Source: Methylomonas koyamae (GTDB lineage: Bacteria > Pseudomonadota > Gammaproteobacteria > Methylococcales > Methylomonadaceae). From it: DNA of 48,324 nucleotides. Position numbers and translations under genes: made by a program. Positions 10,422-17,427 of the stretch are shown in pieces. The notes below the pieces were generated by a model. It made no database searches. It had not been told where the DNA came from and worked only from the letters and a program-made list of their open reading frames with translations. Each line of letters opens with the position of its first letter. The stretch's first letter is position 1. The stretch lies in the NCBI RefSeq assembly GCF_006483455.1, contig NZ_PPPU01000030.1:1-48324 (forward strand), in the 5' to 3' direction.

Positions 10422-10535
10422 GTGAAAGTACGTGCTTCAATTAAAGCCATTTGTAAGAGCTGCAAAGTTATAAAAAGGAATGGCGTAGTAAGGGTCATCT
10501 GTAAAGATGGTCGTCACAAGCAAAGACAAGGTTAG
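10422..10535 (+). CDS. rpmJ: 50S ribosomal protein L36, zinc-binding form
   Basis: This 37-residue gene was read directly from the sequence. It starts at GTG with AAGGAG about 7 bases upstream and gives [20 protein letters not shown] followed by [17 protein letters not shown]. Cys11, Cys14, Cys27 and His32 form the zinc ribbon, so this is the zinc-containing paralogue type. It lies 15 bases after secY and ends the spc block, just before the promoter for rpsM. Confidence 0.97.
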   Translation: MKVRASIKAICKSCKVIKRNGVVRVICKDGRHKQRQG

Positions 10536-10541
10536 TTGTTT

Positions 10542-10570
10542 TTGCGATTTATTTTTCGGAGTGTTATACT
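10542..10570 (+). promoter_or_regulatory. Sigma70-type promoter of the alpha (rpsM) operon
   Basis: A -35 box TTGCGA (10542-10547), a 17-base spacer and a -10 box TATACT (10565-10570) sit in the only sizeable gap of the ribosomal run. Start of transcription would be near 10577, about 35 bases before the rpsM ATG. The position matches the alpha operon promoter of E. coli. Confidence 0.7.
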
Positions 10571-10610
10571 TCTCCGTTTAACCTTATAGTATCGTTTTTG
10601 GAGTGTTTGA

Positions 10611-10967
10611 ATGGCTCGTATTGCTGGTATAAACGTGGCTGATCATAAGCATGCGGAGATAGCTTTAACAGCTATTTACGGAATTGGTAGGCAGACTGCT
10701 AGAGATATATGCAGTGAAGTAGGGGTTAACCCCGCTGTCAAAATCAGGGATCTGACTGAAGATCAAGTTGAGGCAATACGCAAAGTCATTTCTGGTATGA
10801 CCGTCGAAGGCGATTTGCGTAGGGAAGTCTCTATGAACATAAAGAGACTTATGGATCTTGGCTGCTATCGCGGGATTCGGCATCGTCGGGGGTTGCCGTT
10901 GAGAGGTCAGCGGACTCGGACAAATGCGAGGACTAGAAAAGGGCCTCGTAAATCGGTCACCAAGTAG
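10611..10967 (+). CDS. rpsM: 30S ribosomal protein S13
   Basis: S13 bridges the small-subunit head to L5 and contacts P-site tRNA with its C-terminal tail. The 118 residues begin [22 protein letters not shown]. The helix-two-turn-helix motif ([14 protein letters not shown], about residues 21-34) and the basic tail [20 protein letters not shown] (about residues 84-103) are present. It is the first gene of the alpha operon, behind its own promoter, with GGAG upstream. Confidence 0.98.
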   Translation: MARIAGINVADHKHAEIALTAIYGIGRQTARDICSEVGVNPAVKIRDLTEDQVEAIRKVISGMTVEGDLRREVSMNIKRLMDLGCYRGIRHRRGLPLRGQRTRTNARTRKGPRKSVTK

Positions 10968-10991
10968 TAATTAAAATAGATAGGCAATTTG

Positions 10992-11378
10992 ATGGCAACC
11001 CAAAATCGAGTTAAGAAGCGGATAAAAAAGGAAGTTGCAGACGGCATAGTGCATGTTCATGCTTCCTTTAATAATACGATCGTTACAATTACAGACCGGA
11101 AAGGTAACGCTTTGTCCTGGGCTACGTCAGGTGGCTCCGGATTTCGCGGGTCGAGAAAGAGTACTCCATTTGCTGCTCAGGTGGCCGCTGAGAAAGCCGG
11201 CGCGGTGGCGCAGGAATATGGCATGAAAAACCTCGACGTCATGATCAAAGGGCCTGGTCCAGGCAGGGAGTCCGCTGTTCGTTCATTAAACAGCATGGGC
11301 TTTAAAATTTCGAATATTGTGGATGTGACTCCGATTCCTCACAACGGATGCCGTCCTCCAAAAAAGCGTCGCGTTTAG
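10992..11378 (+). CDS. rpsK: 30S ribosomal protein S11
   Basis: S11 lies on the small-subunit platform near the E-site codon. The ATG gives 128 residues ([15 protein letters not shown]). The signature region is [18 protein letters not shown] at the C-terminus, and [21 protein letters not shown] lies near residues 23-43. The in-frame TTG directly before the ATG is ignored. The Shine-Dalgarno is weak (AGG about 8 bases upstream), which suggests coupling with rpsM. Confidence 0.97.
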   Translation: MATQNRVKKRIKKEVADGIVHVHASFNNTIVTITDRKGNALSWATSGGSGFRGSRKSTPFAAQVAAEKAGAVAQEYGMKNLDVMIKGPGPGRESAVRSLNSMGFKISNIVDVTPIPHNGCRPPKKRRV

Positions 11379-11393
11379 GTAGTGGAGTAAATA

Positions 11394-12014
11394 ATGGCAA
11401 GATATCTTGGTCCTGCGTGTAAGTTAAGTCGCAGAGAGGGCACTGATCTTTTTTTAAAAAGCAGAGGTAAATCTCTGGAGAGTAAGTGCAAATTGGATCA
11501 GCGTCCCGGTCAGCATGGGGCTAAGCGCACGAGAAACTCTGACTACGCTATGCAATTGCGCGCAAAGCAGCGTTTGCGCAGGATTTATGGCGTTTTGGAA
11601 AAGCAATTTAGAAATTATTACAAAGCGGCCGACTTGCAGAAAGGCGCGACTGGTCAAAATTTGTTGGATTTCCTGGAGTCCAGGCTGGATAACGTTGTTT
11701 ATCGCATGGGTTACGCGGCCACTCGAGCAGAGGCTAGGCAGTTGGTGTCGCACAAAGCAATCTTGGTCAATGATCGTCTGATCAACATCCCCTCGTATCA
11801 GCTTTCCGCAGGCGACGAGGTTAAAATCAGAGAGAAAGCCAAGAGTCAACAGCGAATTAAGGATGCGTTGGTCGTTGCGGAACAATACGGCTTTCCGGTA
11901 TGGGTGGAAGTTAACGCTAAAGAAATGAGCGGCGTATTCAAATCCGTGCCTGATCGCGTCGATTTGGGGTCTGACATCAACGAACAGTTGGTTGTCGAGC
12001 TCTATTCTAAGTAA
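11394..12014 (+). CDS. rpsD: 30S ribosomal protein S4
   Basis: S4 nucleates assembly of the 16S rRNA 5' domain and, in E. coli, represses the alpha operon. The 206 residues start [19 protein letters not shown]. The S4 RNA-binding domain starts near residue 95 with [33 protein letters not shown]. The N-terminus lacks the four-cysteine zinc cluster found in some S4 proteins. Spacing to rpsK is 15 bases, with GTGGAG as ribosome binding site. Confidence 0.98.
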   Translation: MARYLGPACKLSRREGTDLFLKSRGKSLESKCKLDQRPGQHGAKRTRNSDYAMQLRAKQRLRRIYGVLEKQFRNYYKAADLQKGATGQNLLDFLESRLDNVVYRMGYAATRAEARQLVSHKAILVNDRLINIPSYQLSAGDEVKIREKAKSQQRIKDALVVAEQYGFPVWVEVNAKEMSGVFKSVPDRVDLGSDINEQLVVELYSK

Positions 12015-12037
12015 TAAACAGGGCTAGGATACAATAT

Positions 12038-13045
12038 ATGCAGAGTTCTATTGGTGGCCTTCTTAAGCCAAGATTAGTTGAAGTCGTAAACGAATCGGCC
12101 AATCATTCGCGGATTGTGATCGAGCCGCTTGAAAGAGGCTTTGGCCACTCGCTCGGCAACGCTTTGAGAAGGGTCATGCTCTCTTCAATTCCTGGTTGCG
12201 CAGTTACAGAAATATCTATAGATGGTGTGCTGCACGAATTTACCACGATCGAAGGCGTTCAAGAAGATGTTATCGATATCATCTTGAATTTGAAAAAGCT
12301 GGCGGTAATTGTCCATTCTAAAGACGAGGTAACATTAACCTTATCAAAAAAGGGAGCGGGTGTTGTTACTGCTGGTGATATAGAATTGCCTCATAACGTT
12401 GAAATCGCCAATCCTGAATTGGTCATCGCTAACGTTACCCAAGATATCGGCTTAAACATAAAAATTAAAGTTGAAAGAGGGCGTGGCTACGTTCCAGCAA
12501 GCGTCAGAAAGGAATCGTTCGACGACGCTCCCGTTGGCGTTCTCATGTTGGATGCCGCTTTCAGTCCGATTGTTAAAGTGGCTTATCACGTAGAGAGCAC
12601 CCGGGTTGAGCAGCGGACCAATCTCGATCGCTTAGTTATCGAGTTGGAAACTAATGGCACTGTAGATCCAGAGCATGCGATAAAGACGGCCGCGTCAATC
12701 TTGCACGATCAGCTTTCTGTTTTCGTTGATTTCGAAAAGGTCAACGAGCAAGTTCAAGAGGAAGTTGCGGTAGAAGAGGACTCTTTCGACCCCGTACTAT
12801 TACGTCCGGTAGACGATTTGGAGCTGACGGTTCGTTCAGCGAATTGCCTAAAAGCAGAAAATATCTTTTATATCGGCGATTTAATCCAGCGAACAGAAGT
12901 CGAACTGTTACGGACTCCCAACTTAGGCAAGAAGTCGCTCACTGAGATAAAAGACATCCTTGCTATTAAAGGACTGTCTTTAGGCATGCGGCTGGAAAAC
13001 TGGCCGCCTGAGAACTTGGCAGACCAATCCCAAGCTGGAATTTGA
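12038..13045 (+). CDS. rpoA: RNA polymerase alpha subunit
   Basis: RpoA dimerises to start assembly of RNA polymerase, and through its C-terminal domain contacts UP elements and activators. The 335 residues comprise the N-terminal domain (about 1-235, including [19 protein letters not shown]), an acidic linker and the C-terminal domain (about 250-330). The C-terminal domain keeps [12 protein letters not shown], whose arginine aligns with E. coli Arg265 for DNA contact, and [14 protein letters not shown]. It lies between rpsD and rplQ in the alpha operon. Confidence 0.99.
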   Translation: MQSSIGGLLKPRLVEVVNESANHSRIVIEPLERGFGHSLGNALRRVMLSSIPGCAVTEISIDGVLHEFTTIEGVQEDVIDIILNLKKLAVIVHSKDEVTLTLSKKGAGVVTAGDIELPHNVEIANPELVIANVTQDIGLNIKIKVERGRGYVPASVRKESFDDAPVGVLMLDAAFSPIVKVAYHVESTRVEQRTNLDRLVIELETNGTVDPEHAIKTAASILHDQLSVFVDFEKVNEQVQEEVAVEEDSFDPVLLRPVDDLELTVRSANCLKAENIFYIGDLIQRTEVELLRTPNLGKKSLTEIKDILAIKGLSLGMRLENWPPENLADQSQAGI

Positions 13046-13062
13046 ATATAAGGCACTGAAAA

Positions 13063-13443
13063 ATGAGACACCGTAAATCTGGAAGACAGTTAAACAAAAA
13101 CAGCAGCCACAGAAAAGCGCTGTTTAGCAACATGGCTTGCTCACTTTTTAAGCATGAGTTGATTAAAACCACGCTTCCGAAAGCAAAAGAATTAAGAATG
13201 ATTGCTGAGCCGTTGATCACTCTGTCGAAAAATGATTCAGTCGCAAAACGTCGTCAAGCTTTCTCCAAGTTGCGTGATCGCGATGTGGTGACTAAGTTGT
13301 TTAACGAACTGGGTCCACGCTACTCTGCCAGAACTGGTGGTTACTTGCGTATCATTAAGTGCGGCTTTCGGCCAGGTGACGATGCACCAATGGCTTATGT
13401 AGAGTTGGTTGATCGACCGGAGCCTGTGGCTGCGTCAGAATAA
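13063..13443 (+). CDS. rplQ: 50S ribosomal protein L17
   Basis: L17 is a large-subunit protein near the tunnel exit. The 126 residues match E. coli (127) and begin [20 protein letters not shown]. The region [22 protein letters not shown] (about residues 29-50) and the C-terminal [23 protein letters not shown] are conserved. It is the last gene of the ribosomal run and is followed 30 bases later by a strong hairpin terminator. Confidence 0.98.
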   Translation: MRHRKSGRQLNKNSSHRKALFSNMACSLFKHELIKTTLPKAKELRMIAEPLITLSKNDSVAKRRQAFSKLRDRDVVTKLFNELGPRYSARTGGYLRIIKCGFRPGDDAPMAYVELVDRPEPVAASE

Positions 13444-13473
13444 ACTTATTAACTTTACTAGATGTTTTTATTT

Positions 13474-13508
13474 AAAGGCCTAGCCTAATTTGGTTAGGCC
13501 TTTTTATT
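13474..13508 (+). terminator. Rho-independent terminator after rplQ
   Basis: A 12-bp stem is formed by 13474-13485 and 13492-13503 with one G-U pair. It has a 6-base loop and a T-rich tail. It closes the ribosomal superoperon. The stem is also preceded by A-rich sequence, so it may act weakly on the opposite strand for the glycosylase gene that converges on it. Confidence 0.9.
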
Positions 13509-13542
13509 TAGAAGTGCATTTTATCCGTTGCTTTTCGGATAG

Positions 13543-14049
13543 CTAATTCAATATAAGCTTCCATATTTCCAGCTTCCGTTCCAATGATAATGCGGCATTG
13601 GCCGGGCTGGTTGATGGTAGTCTTCTATAGTTGCGTATGTCATCGCATACCTTCAGCGTGGTAGTTAAATAAAATTTCCTAAACAGGTTTTCTGCTGTAG
13701 CACCGTTGAAGAACACGCTACGTATCGATGGGTGTCTTTGGAAAAATATAACGAAATCGTTGGGAACGATCGTTTGTTTAACAATAGCGGAATCTAGACT
13801 GCCAGAACGAGAGCAGTCTTTTATCACGTCCCACACGGCAATGCCGTTGTCATTGAGAGCATTTAATCTGGATTCATAAGGAAGTAACGCATCGATTCCT
13901 AGTAATCTACAGACAATCGGCCAGAATTGATTGCGGGGATGGGCGTAATATTCACCGGCGTTAAGCGAAGCTAATCCTGGCATGCTGCCGAGAATCAAGA
14001 TCCGGGCGCGCTCCGTCGCAATTGGAGGAAATCCGCTTATAGGGTTCAT
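13543..14049 (-). CDS. DNA-deoxyinosine glycosylase (UDG family 6, HDG-like)
   Basis: The 168-residue product belongs to the Mug/UDG superfamily and most resembles family 6 hypoxanthine-DNA glycosylases, which excise deaminated adenine. Motif 1 is LILGSMPGLASLNAGEYYAHP (about residues 18-38), followed by RNQFWPIV, with the asparagine typical of the family. The second motif is LPSTSPANA near residues 143-151. Its ATG overlaps the stop of the upstream dehydrogenase gene by 4 bases (ATGA), so the two are co-transcribed and probably coupled. It converges on rplQ. Substrate preference is inferred from family motifs only. Confidence 0.85.
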   Translation of the reverse strand: MNPISGFPPIATERARILILGSMPGLASLNAGEYYAHPRNQFWPIVCRLLGIDALLPYESRLNALNDNGIAVWDVIKDCSRSGSLDSAIVKQTIVPNDFVIFFQRHPSIRSVFFNGATAENLFRKFYLTTTLKVCDDIRNYRRLPSTSPANAALSLERKLEIWKLILN

Positions 14050-15119
14050 TCAGAGCGTTGTGTGGGGTGGTTCTGCGTTGCTGACTTCAACACACCGAGT
14101 ACGTCCAAAACTCTACAGCTGTATGCGTGTTCGTTATCGTGCATTATCGATAATCCGATTTGCCTTTGCTGATTAATTGTGAGCTGCGCCATCAACAAAA
14201 TTGCAGAGAAATCTGTTCGCATGTAGTCGATGCTTGCTTTTTGATGGCCCCACGCCCCGTAGTCACAGCAAATGATTCCGGATAATTGGTTGTTAGCATA
14301 CCGCTCAAATAGTTCTATGCACTGATCTCTGCTAGCATCTGTTGCCAAATATGCCGTAAAGTCGATCACCGACACTATTGCAGTTGGGACGCGGTAGGAA
14401 ACGGCTTCCAACTTGCCCGCCAAATTTGGTAAGACGAGAGCTGTCGACTTGGCAACATTGGTGCCGGTGGGGATGATCGAAGCGGCGCAGCCTCGCCCAA
14501 GCTGTGAAGATGAGTGGTAGCCGTCCAAGACCCTCTGGTCAGAGAGTTGGGGGTGTATGGTGGCGATACGCGCCGATACTATTCCAAAATGTTTATCCAG
14601 AATGTGGCAAATCGGTACCATTGCATTTCCGGTGCAGGTACTCGCGGAGATAACGTGGTGCTTATCCGGTAGGTAATCAGCCTGATTAACCCCGTAAACG
14701 ATGCTGATGTCGCACCCGGTCACGTTCCATGTGCATAACACCTTGCGGGCGATGTCCCGTTCCAAAATGGTTCTGAAATCATTGATGCTAGCGGTGCCGG
14801 TGGCGTCGAATAAAACATCGAGATCAAATTCCTTCAAACTGTCCAGGCCATGTTCGGATGGGCCGCTGCGTCGTCTATCGACCCGTTGATAGCGTATTCT
14901 TTTCCCATCCAAAATCAGGTCGTTGCCATCGCACTCAACTTGAAACGGAGGTCTGCCGTACGTACTGTCATTTGCCAGTAAATACGCGACATGGTCAATC
15001 GTCATCACGTCGCACACCACGCAAATCTGATGTCGGCCCCCACTTTGCTGGGAAAAGTTCGTACGTAATACGCCGCGGCCGATACGGCCGAGGCCGACGA
15101 TTGCTACCTTCAAACTCAT
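14046..15119 (-). CDS. Divergent GAPDH / erythrose-4-phosphate dehydrogenase family protein
   Basis: The 357 residues have the whole fold of the phosphorylating aldehyde dehydrogenase family. The NAD-binding start is MSLKVAIVGLGRIGRGVLR. The catalytic cysteine lies in SASTCTGN (about residue 161), a histidine in ATIHPQLSDQRVLDGYH, and RVPT follows further on. Several positions depart from true GapA: the usual SCTTN is TCTGN, STGAAK is GTNVAK, and WYDNEWGYS is MHDNEHAYS. The DQRVLDGYH stretch recalls Epd, which makes 4-phosphoerythronate for vitamin B6 synthesis. GAPDH, E4PDH or a relative with another substrate are all possible. GGGAGG lies 8 bases before the ATG. It is the first gene of a pair with the DNA glycosylase. 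Confidence 0.8.
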   Translation of the reverse strand: MSLKVAIVGLGRIGRGVLRTNFSQQSGGRHQICVVCDVMTIDHVAYLLANDSTYGRPPFQVECDGNDLILDGKRIRYQRVDRRRSGPSEHGLDSLKEFDLDVLFDATGTASINDFRTILERDIARKVLCTWNVTGCDISIVYGVNQADYLPDKHHVISASTCTGNAMVPICHILDKHFGIVSARIATIHPQLSDQRVLDGYHSSSQLGRGCAASIIPTGTNVAKSTALVLPNLAGKLEAVSYRVPTAIVSVIDFTAYLATDASRDQCIELFERYANNQLSGIICCDYGAWGHQKASIDYMRTDFSAILLMAQLTINQQRQIGLSIMHDNEHAYSCRVLDVLGVLKSATQNHPTQRSE

Positions 15120-15333
15120 AAGCGGATACCTCCCGGTGTGGGGTCGGCCAATAATCGAGTGTTTTTGTTACCGCGAGAAATGAGGGCAATTGTCATCGCT
15201 TATGTGGGTGTTTTTAGACAGGTGTCGCGTGTCGGTGCTAAAAAGCTAGAGCAACTTCCCGGCCTCGTCAAGGTAAGTGGTCGGTACGTAACAGGATTTT
15301 GCGCCAAACAACTTGTTGGTGACCTTCATTGAT

Positions 15334-15942
15334 TTAGATATCTTCTTCGTGGGCGCCAAATTTGGCGGAGAATCGCAGCAATACGAATACGGCTCCGGAG
15401 CCTCCGGCTTTTGGCGGTGCCGAACAGAACGCCAATACATCTTGATGTTGGCGTAACCACAAATTGATATCATTTTTTAACACCGGCTGACTGTCGGGCG
15501 AGTTATATCCCTTGCCGTGAATTACGTGAACGCAGCGGATTCCGTTTTCGACGCAGTCATGCAAGAAATTTAATAATTGTTGTTTGGCGTTACGGCTAGT
15601 CAAACCGTGCAGATCGATTTCGGCGTCCAAGCCATACTGCCCCTTGCGTAGCTTCTTCAGCACGTTTTTTTGCAGGCCCGGCGCTAGAAAGGCAATCCGG
15701 TCTTCCTGAAACAGCATGTCCAACTTTGCAGAAATATCTTTTTGCAGCGGGTCTATTTGTTCGAGCGGCTTAGTTTTCGGAAATGGGCGAGGCTTGCCGG
15801 CGGGTTGCAGACTCACCGTATTGGTATCGATAGTTTTAACTTTGCCTACCGTGTTTCTGAACAGCGCGGAGTCATCCGGCGAAGTGGTTTTTTTTGTCAC
15901 GTAAGCTGCTGGTTTTGCGGTTTTTTTGCTAAGATGCTGCAA
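15334..15942 (-). CDS. Smr-domain protein (putative endonuclease or RNA/DNA-binding)
   Basis: The C-terminal half is an Smr domain, the nuclease-like module named after MutS2, found alone in YfcN/SmrB-type proteins. SmrB acts as a ribosome-collision endonuclease in E. coli. Motifs visible are DLHGLT (about residue 109), HVIHGKG (about 138-144) and GGSGAVFVLL near the C-terminus. The N-terminal half is low-complexity and basic. The frame opens at TTG (15942) immediately after a stop. A GTG at 15900 would give a 188-residue protein starting near TKKTTSPDDSALF, which looks more like the family N-terminus. Neither has a good Shine-Dalgarno. It is divergent from surE. Confidence 0.82.
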   Translation of the reverse strand: MQHLSKKTAKPAAYVTKKTTSPDDSALFRNTVGKVKTIDTNTVSLQPAGKPRPFPKTKPLEQIDPLQKDISAKLDMLFQEDRIAFLAPGLQKNVLKKLRKGQYGLDAEIDLHGLTSRNAKQQLLNFLHDCVENGIRCVHVIHGKGYNSPDSQPVLKNDINLWLRQHQDVLAFCSAPPKAGGSGAVFVLLRFSAKFGAHEEDI

Positions 15943-15964
15943 TTTTAATGCGTTTTAATGCGGT

Positions 15965-16714
15965 ATGCACATTCTGATTAGTAACGACGACGGCTATTTG
16001 GCGCAAGGGATCAATACATTGGCGCAAGCATTGAGTCAATATGCCGAAATATCGGTCGTTGCACCGGACAAGAACCGCAGCGCGGCCAGCAACTCGTTGA
16101 CTTTGGACATGCCGTTACGCGCTACGGCATGTGACAATGGTTTTGTCCGTGTCGATGGTACACCGACCGATTGCGTACACTTGGCGATTACTGGCTTATT
16201 GAAAACCGAACCCGACATGGTGTTCGCTGGTATTAACCATGGCGCCAACCTGGGCGACGACGTGCTGTACTCCGGAACCGTCGCGGCAGCGACTGAAGGC
16301 CGATTTTTGGGATTGCCTGCGGTCGCTATTTCGCTAGCAGCCAGCGACCCCAAACATTTCGATACCGCGGCCGCGGTTGCAATCGCCTTAATGCAAAAAA
16401 TTCTGGCTCATCCGCTGCCGGAGGACACCTTATTGAATGTGAATGTACCCGATGTGCCGTTGCACGAATTGAAAGGGTATCAAGCAACCCGCCTGGGCCA
16501 GCGGCACAAGGCGGAAGCGGTGGTTCGTGCCAGCGACCCGCGCGGGCATACTATTTACTGGGTGGGGCCGCCGGGTAGCGAGCAGGATGCCGGGCCGGGT
16601 ACGGATTTCGATGCGATCCGCAACGGTTTTGTATCGGTCACACCGCTACAACTGGATTTGACCCGTTATGAGCGTTTGGCAGGCCTGAGCGAATGGTTGG
16701 CATTGGAGGCATAG
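15965..16714 (+). CDS. surE: 5'/3'-nucleotidase SurE
   Basis: SurE is a metal-dependent phosphatase that hydrolyses nucleoside 5'- and 3'-monophosphates and is linked to stationary-phase survival. The 249 residues begin [16 protein letters not shown], with the SNDDG metal site. [15 protein letters not shown] follows at about residues 37-51, and [20 protein letters not shown] (about 88-107) contains the active-site asparagine region. The length agrees with E. coli (253). It is 2 bases before pcm, forming the classical surE-pcm pair. The divergent Smr gene begins only 22-64 bases upstream, depending on its start. Confidence 0.97.
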   Translation: MHILISNDDGYLAQGINTLAQALSQYAEISVVAPDKNRSAASNSLTLDMPLRATACDNGFVRVDGTPTDCVHLAITGLLKTEPDMVFAGINHGANLGDDVLYSGTVAAATEGRFLGLPAVAISLAASDPKHFDTAAAVAIALMQKILAHPLPEDTLLNVNVPDVPLHELKGYQATRLGQRHKAEAVVRASDPRGHTIYWVGPPGSEQDAGPGTDFDAIRNGFVSVTPLQLDLTRYERLAGLSEWLALEA

Positions 16715-16716
16715 GT

Positions 16717-17379
16717 ATGAGTCGGCGTCTACAAGGCATCGGCATGACTTCGCGCCGCACCCGGGAGCGCATGATCTCCCGGCTGCGGCAGCAGGGCATA
16801 ACAAACGGTAACGTGTTGGCGGTGATGGCGGATACGCCGCGGCATATTTTTGTCGACGAGGCTCTGGAAAGTCGCGCTTACGAAGATACGGCGCTGCCGA
16901 TCGGCCATAACCAAACCATCTCCCAGCCCTACATCGTGGCGAAAATGACCGAGTTATTGCTGGAATTCGGGCCGCGGAAAAACGTATTGGAAATCGGCAC
17001 CGGTTGCGGCTACCAGACCGCGATATTGGCTAACTTGGTCGGTCAGCTTTATTCGGTCGAGCGGATTGCGCCGTTGATGAAAAAAGCTCGAGACACGCTA
17101 TGGGAACTGGGCATAAAAACGGTGGGGTTCAAGCATAGCGACGGTGGTTGGGGCTGGCCGGAGCACGCTCCGTTCGATGGCATTTTGGCCGCTGCGGCGC
17201 CACCGGAAGTTCCGCCGGCATTATTGGAACAACTCGCAGTCGGCGGCGTCTTGGTTATCCCGGTCGGATTGGAAGGCATGCAGGAATTACACAGAATCAC
17301 GCGTACCGAACACGGCTTCGAAGACGAAGTCATCGAGCGGGTAACCTTCGTGCCGTTCTTGTCGGGCGTCAACCGTTAG
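16717..17379 (+). CDS. pcm: Protein-L-isoaspartate O-methyltransferase
   Basis: Pcm methylates L-isoaspartyl residues with S-adenosylmethionine to repair aged proteins. The ATG preceded by GGAGG (7-base spacing) gives 220 residues. The SAM motif [16 protein letters not shown] lies at about residues 88-103, and the family stretch [21 protein letters not shown] at about 60-80 is intact. The C-terminus [10 protein letters not shown] is typical. It follows surE directly. Unlike in E. coli, nlpD and rpoS do not follow; the next gene is convergent. Confidence 0.97.
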   Translation: MSRRLQGIGMTSRRTRERMISRLRQQGITNGNVLAVMADTPRHIFVDEALESRAYEDTALPIGHNQTISQPYIVAKMTELLLEFGPRKNVLEIGTGCGYQTAILANLVGQLYSVERIAPLMKKARDTLWELGIKTVGFKHSDGGWGWPEHAPFDGILAAAAPPEVPPALLEQLAVGGVLVIPVGLEGMQELHRITRTEHGFEDEVIERVTFVPFLSGVNR

Positions 17380-17427
17380 TTTCGGCTTTTTCTTAGCCCG
17401 GACAGTCGCAGACCTGCAGCGGTAAAA

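Noticed and set aside
15246-15473. 75-codon minus-strand frame over the end of the Smr gene
   Set aside because: It overlaps the conserved C-terminus of the Smr domain in another frame and has no features of its own.
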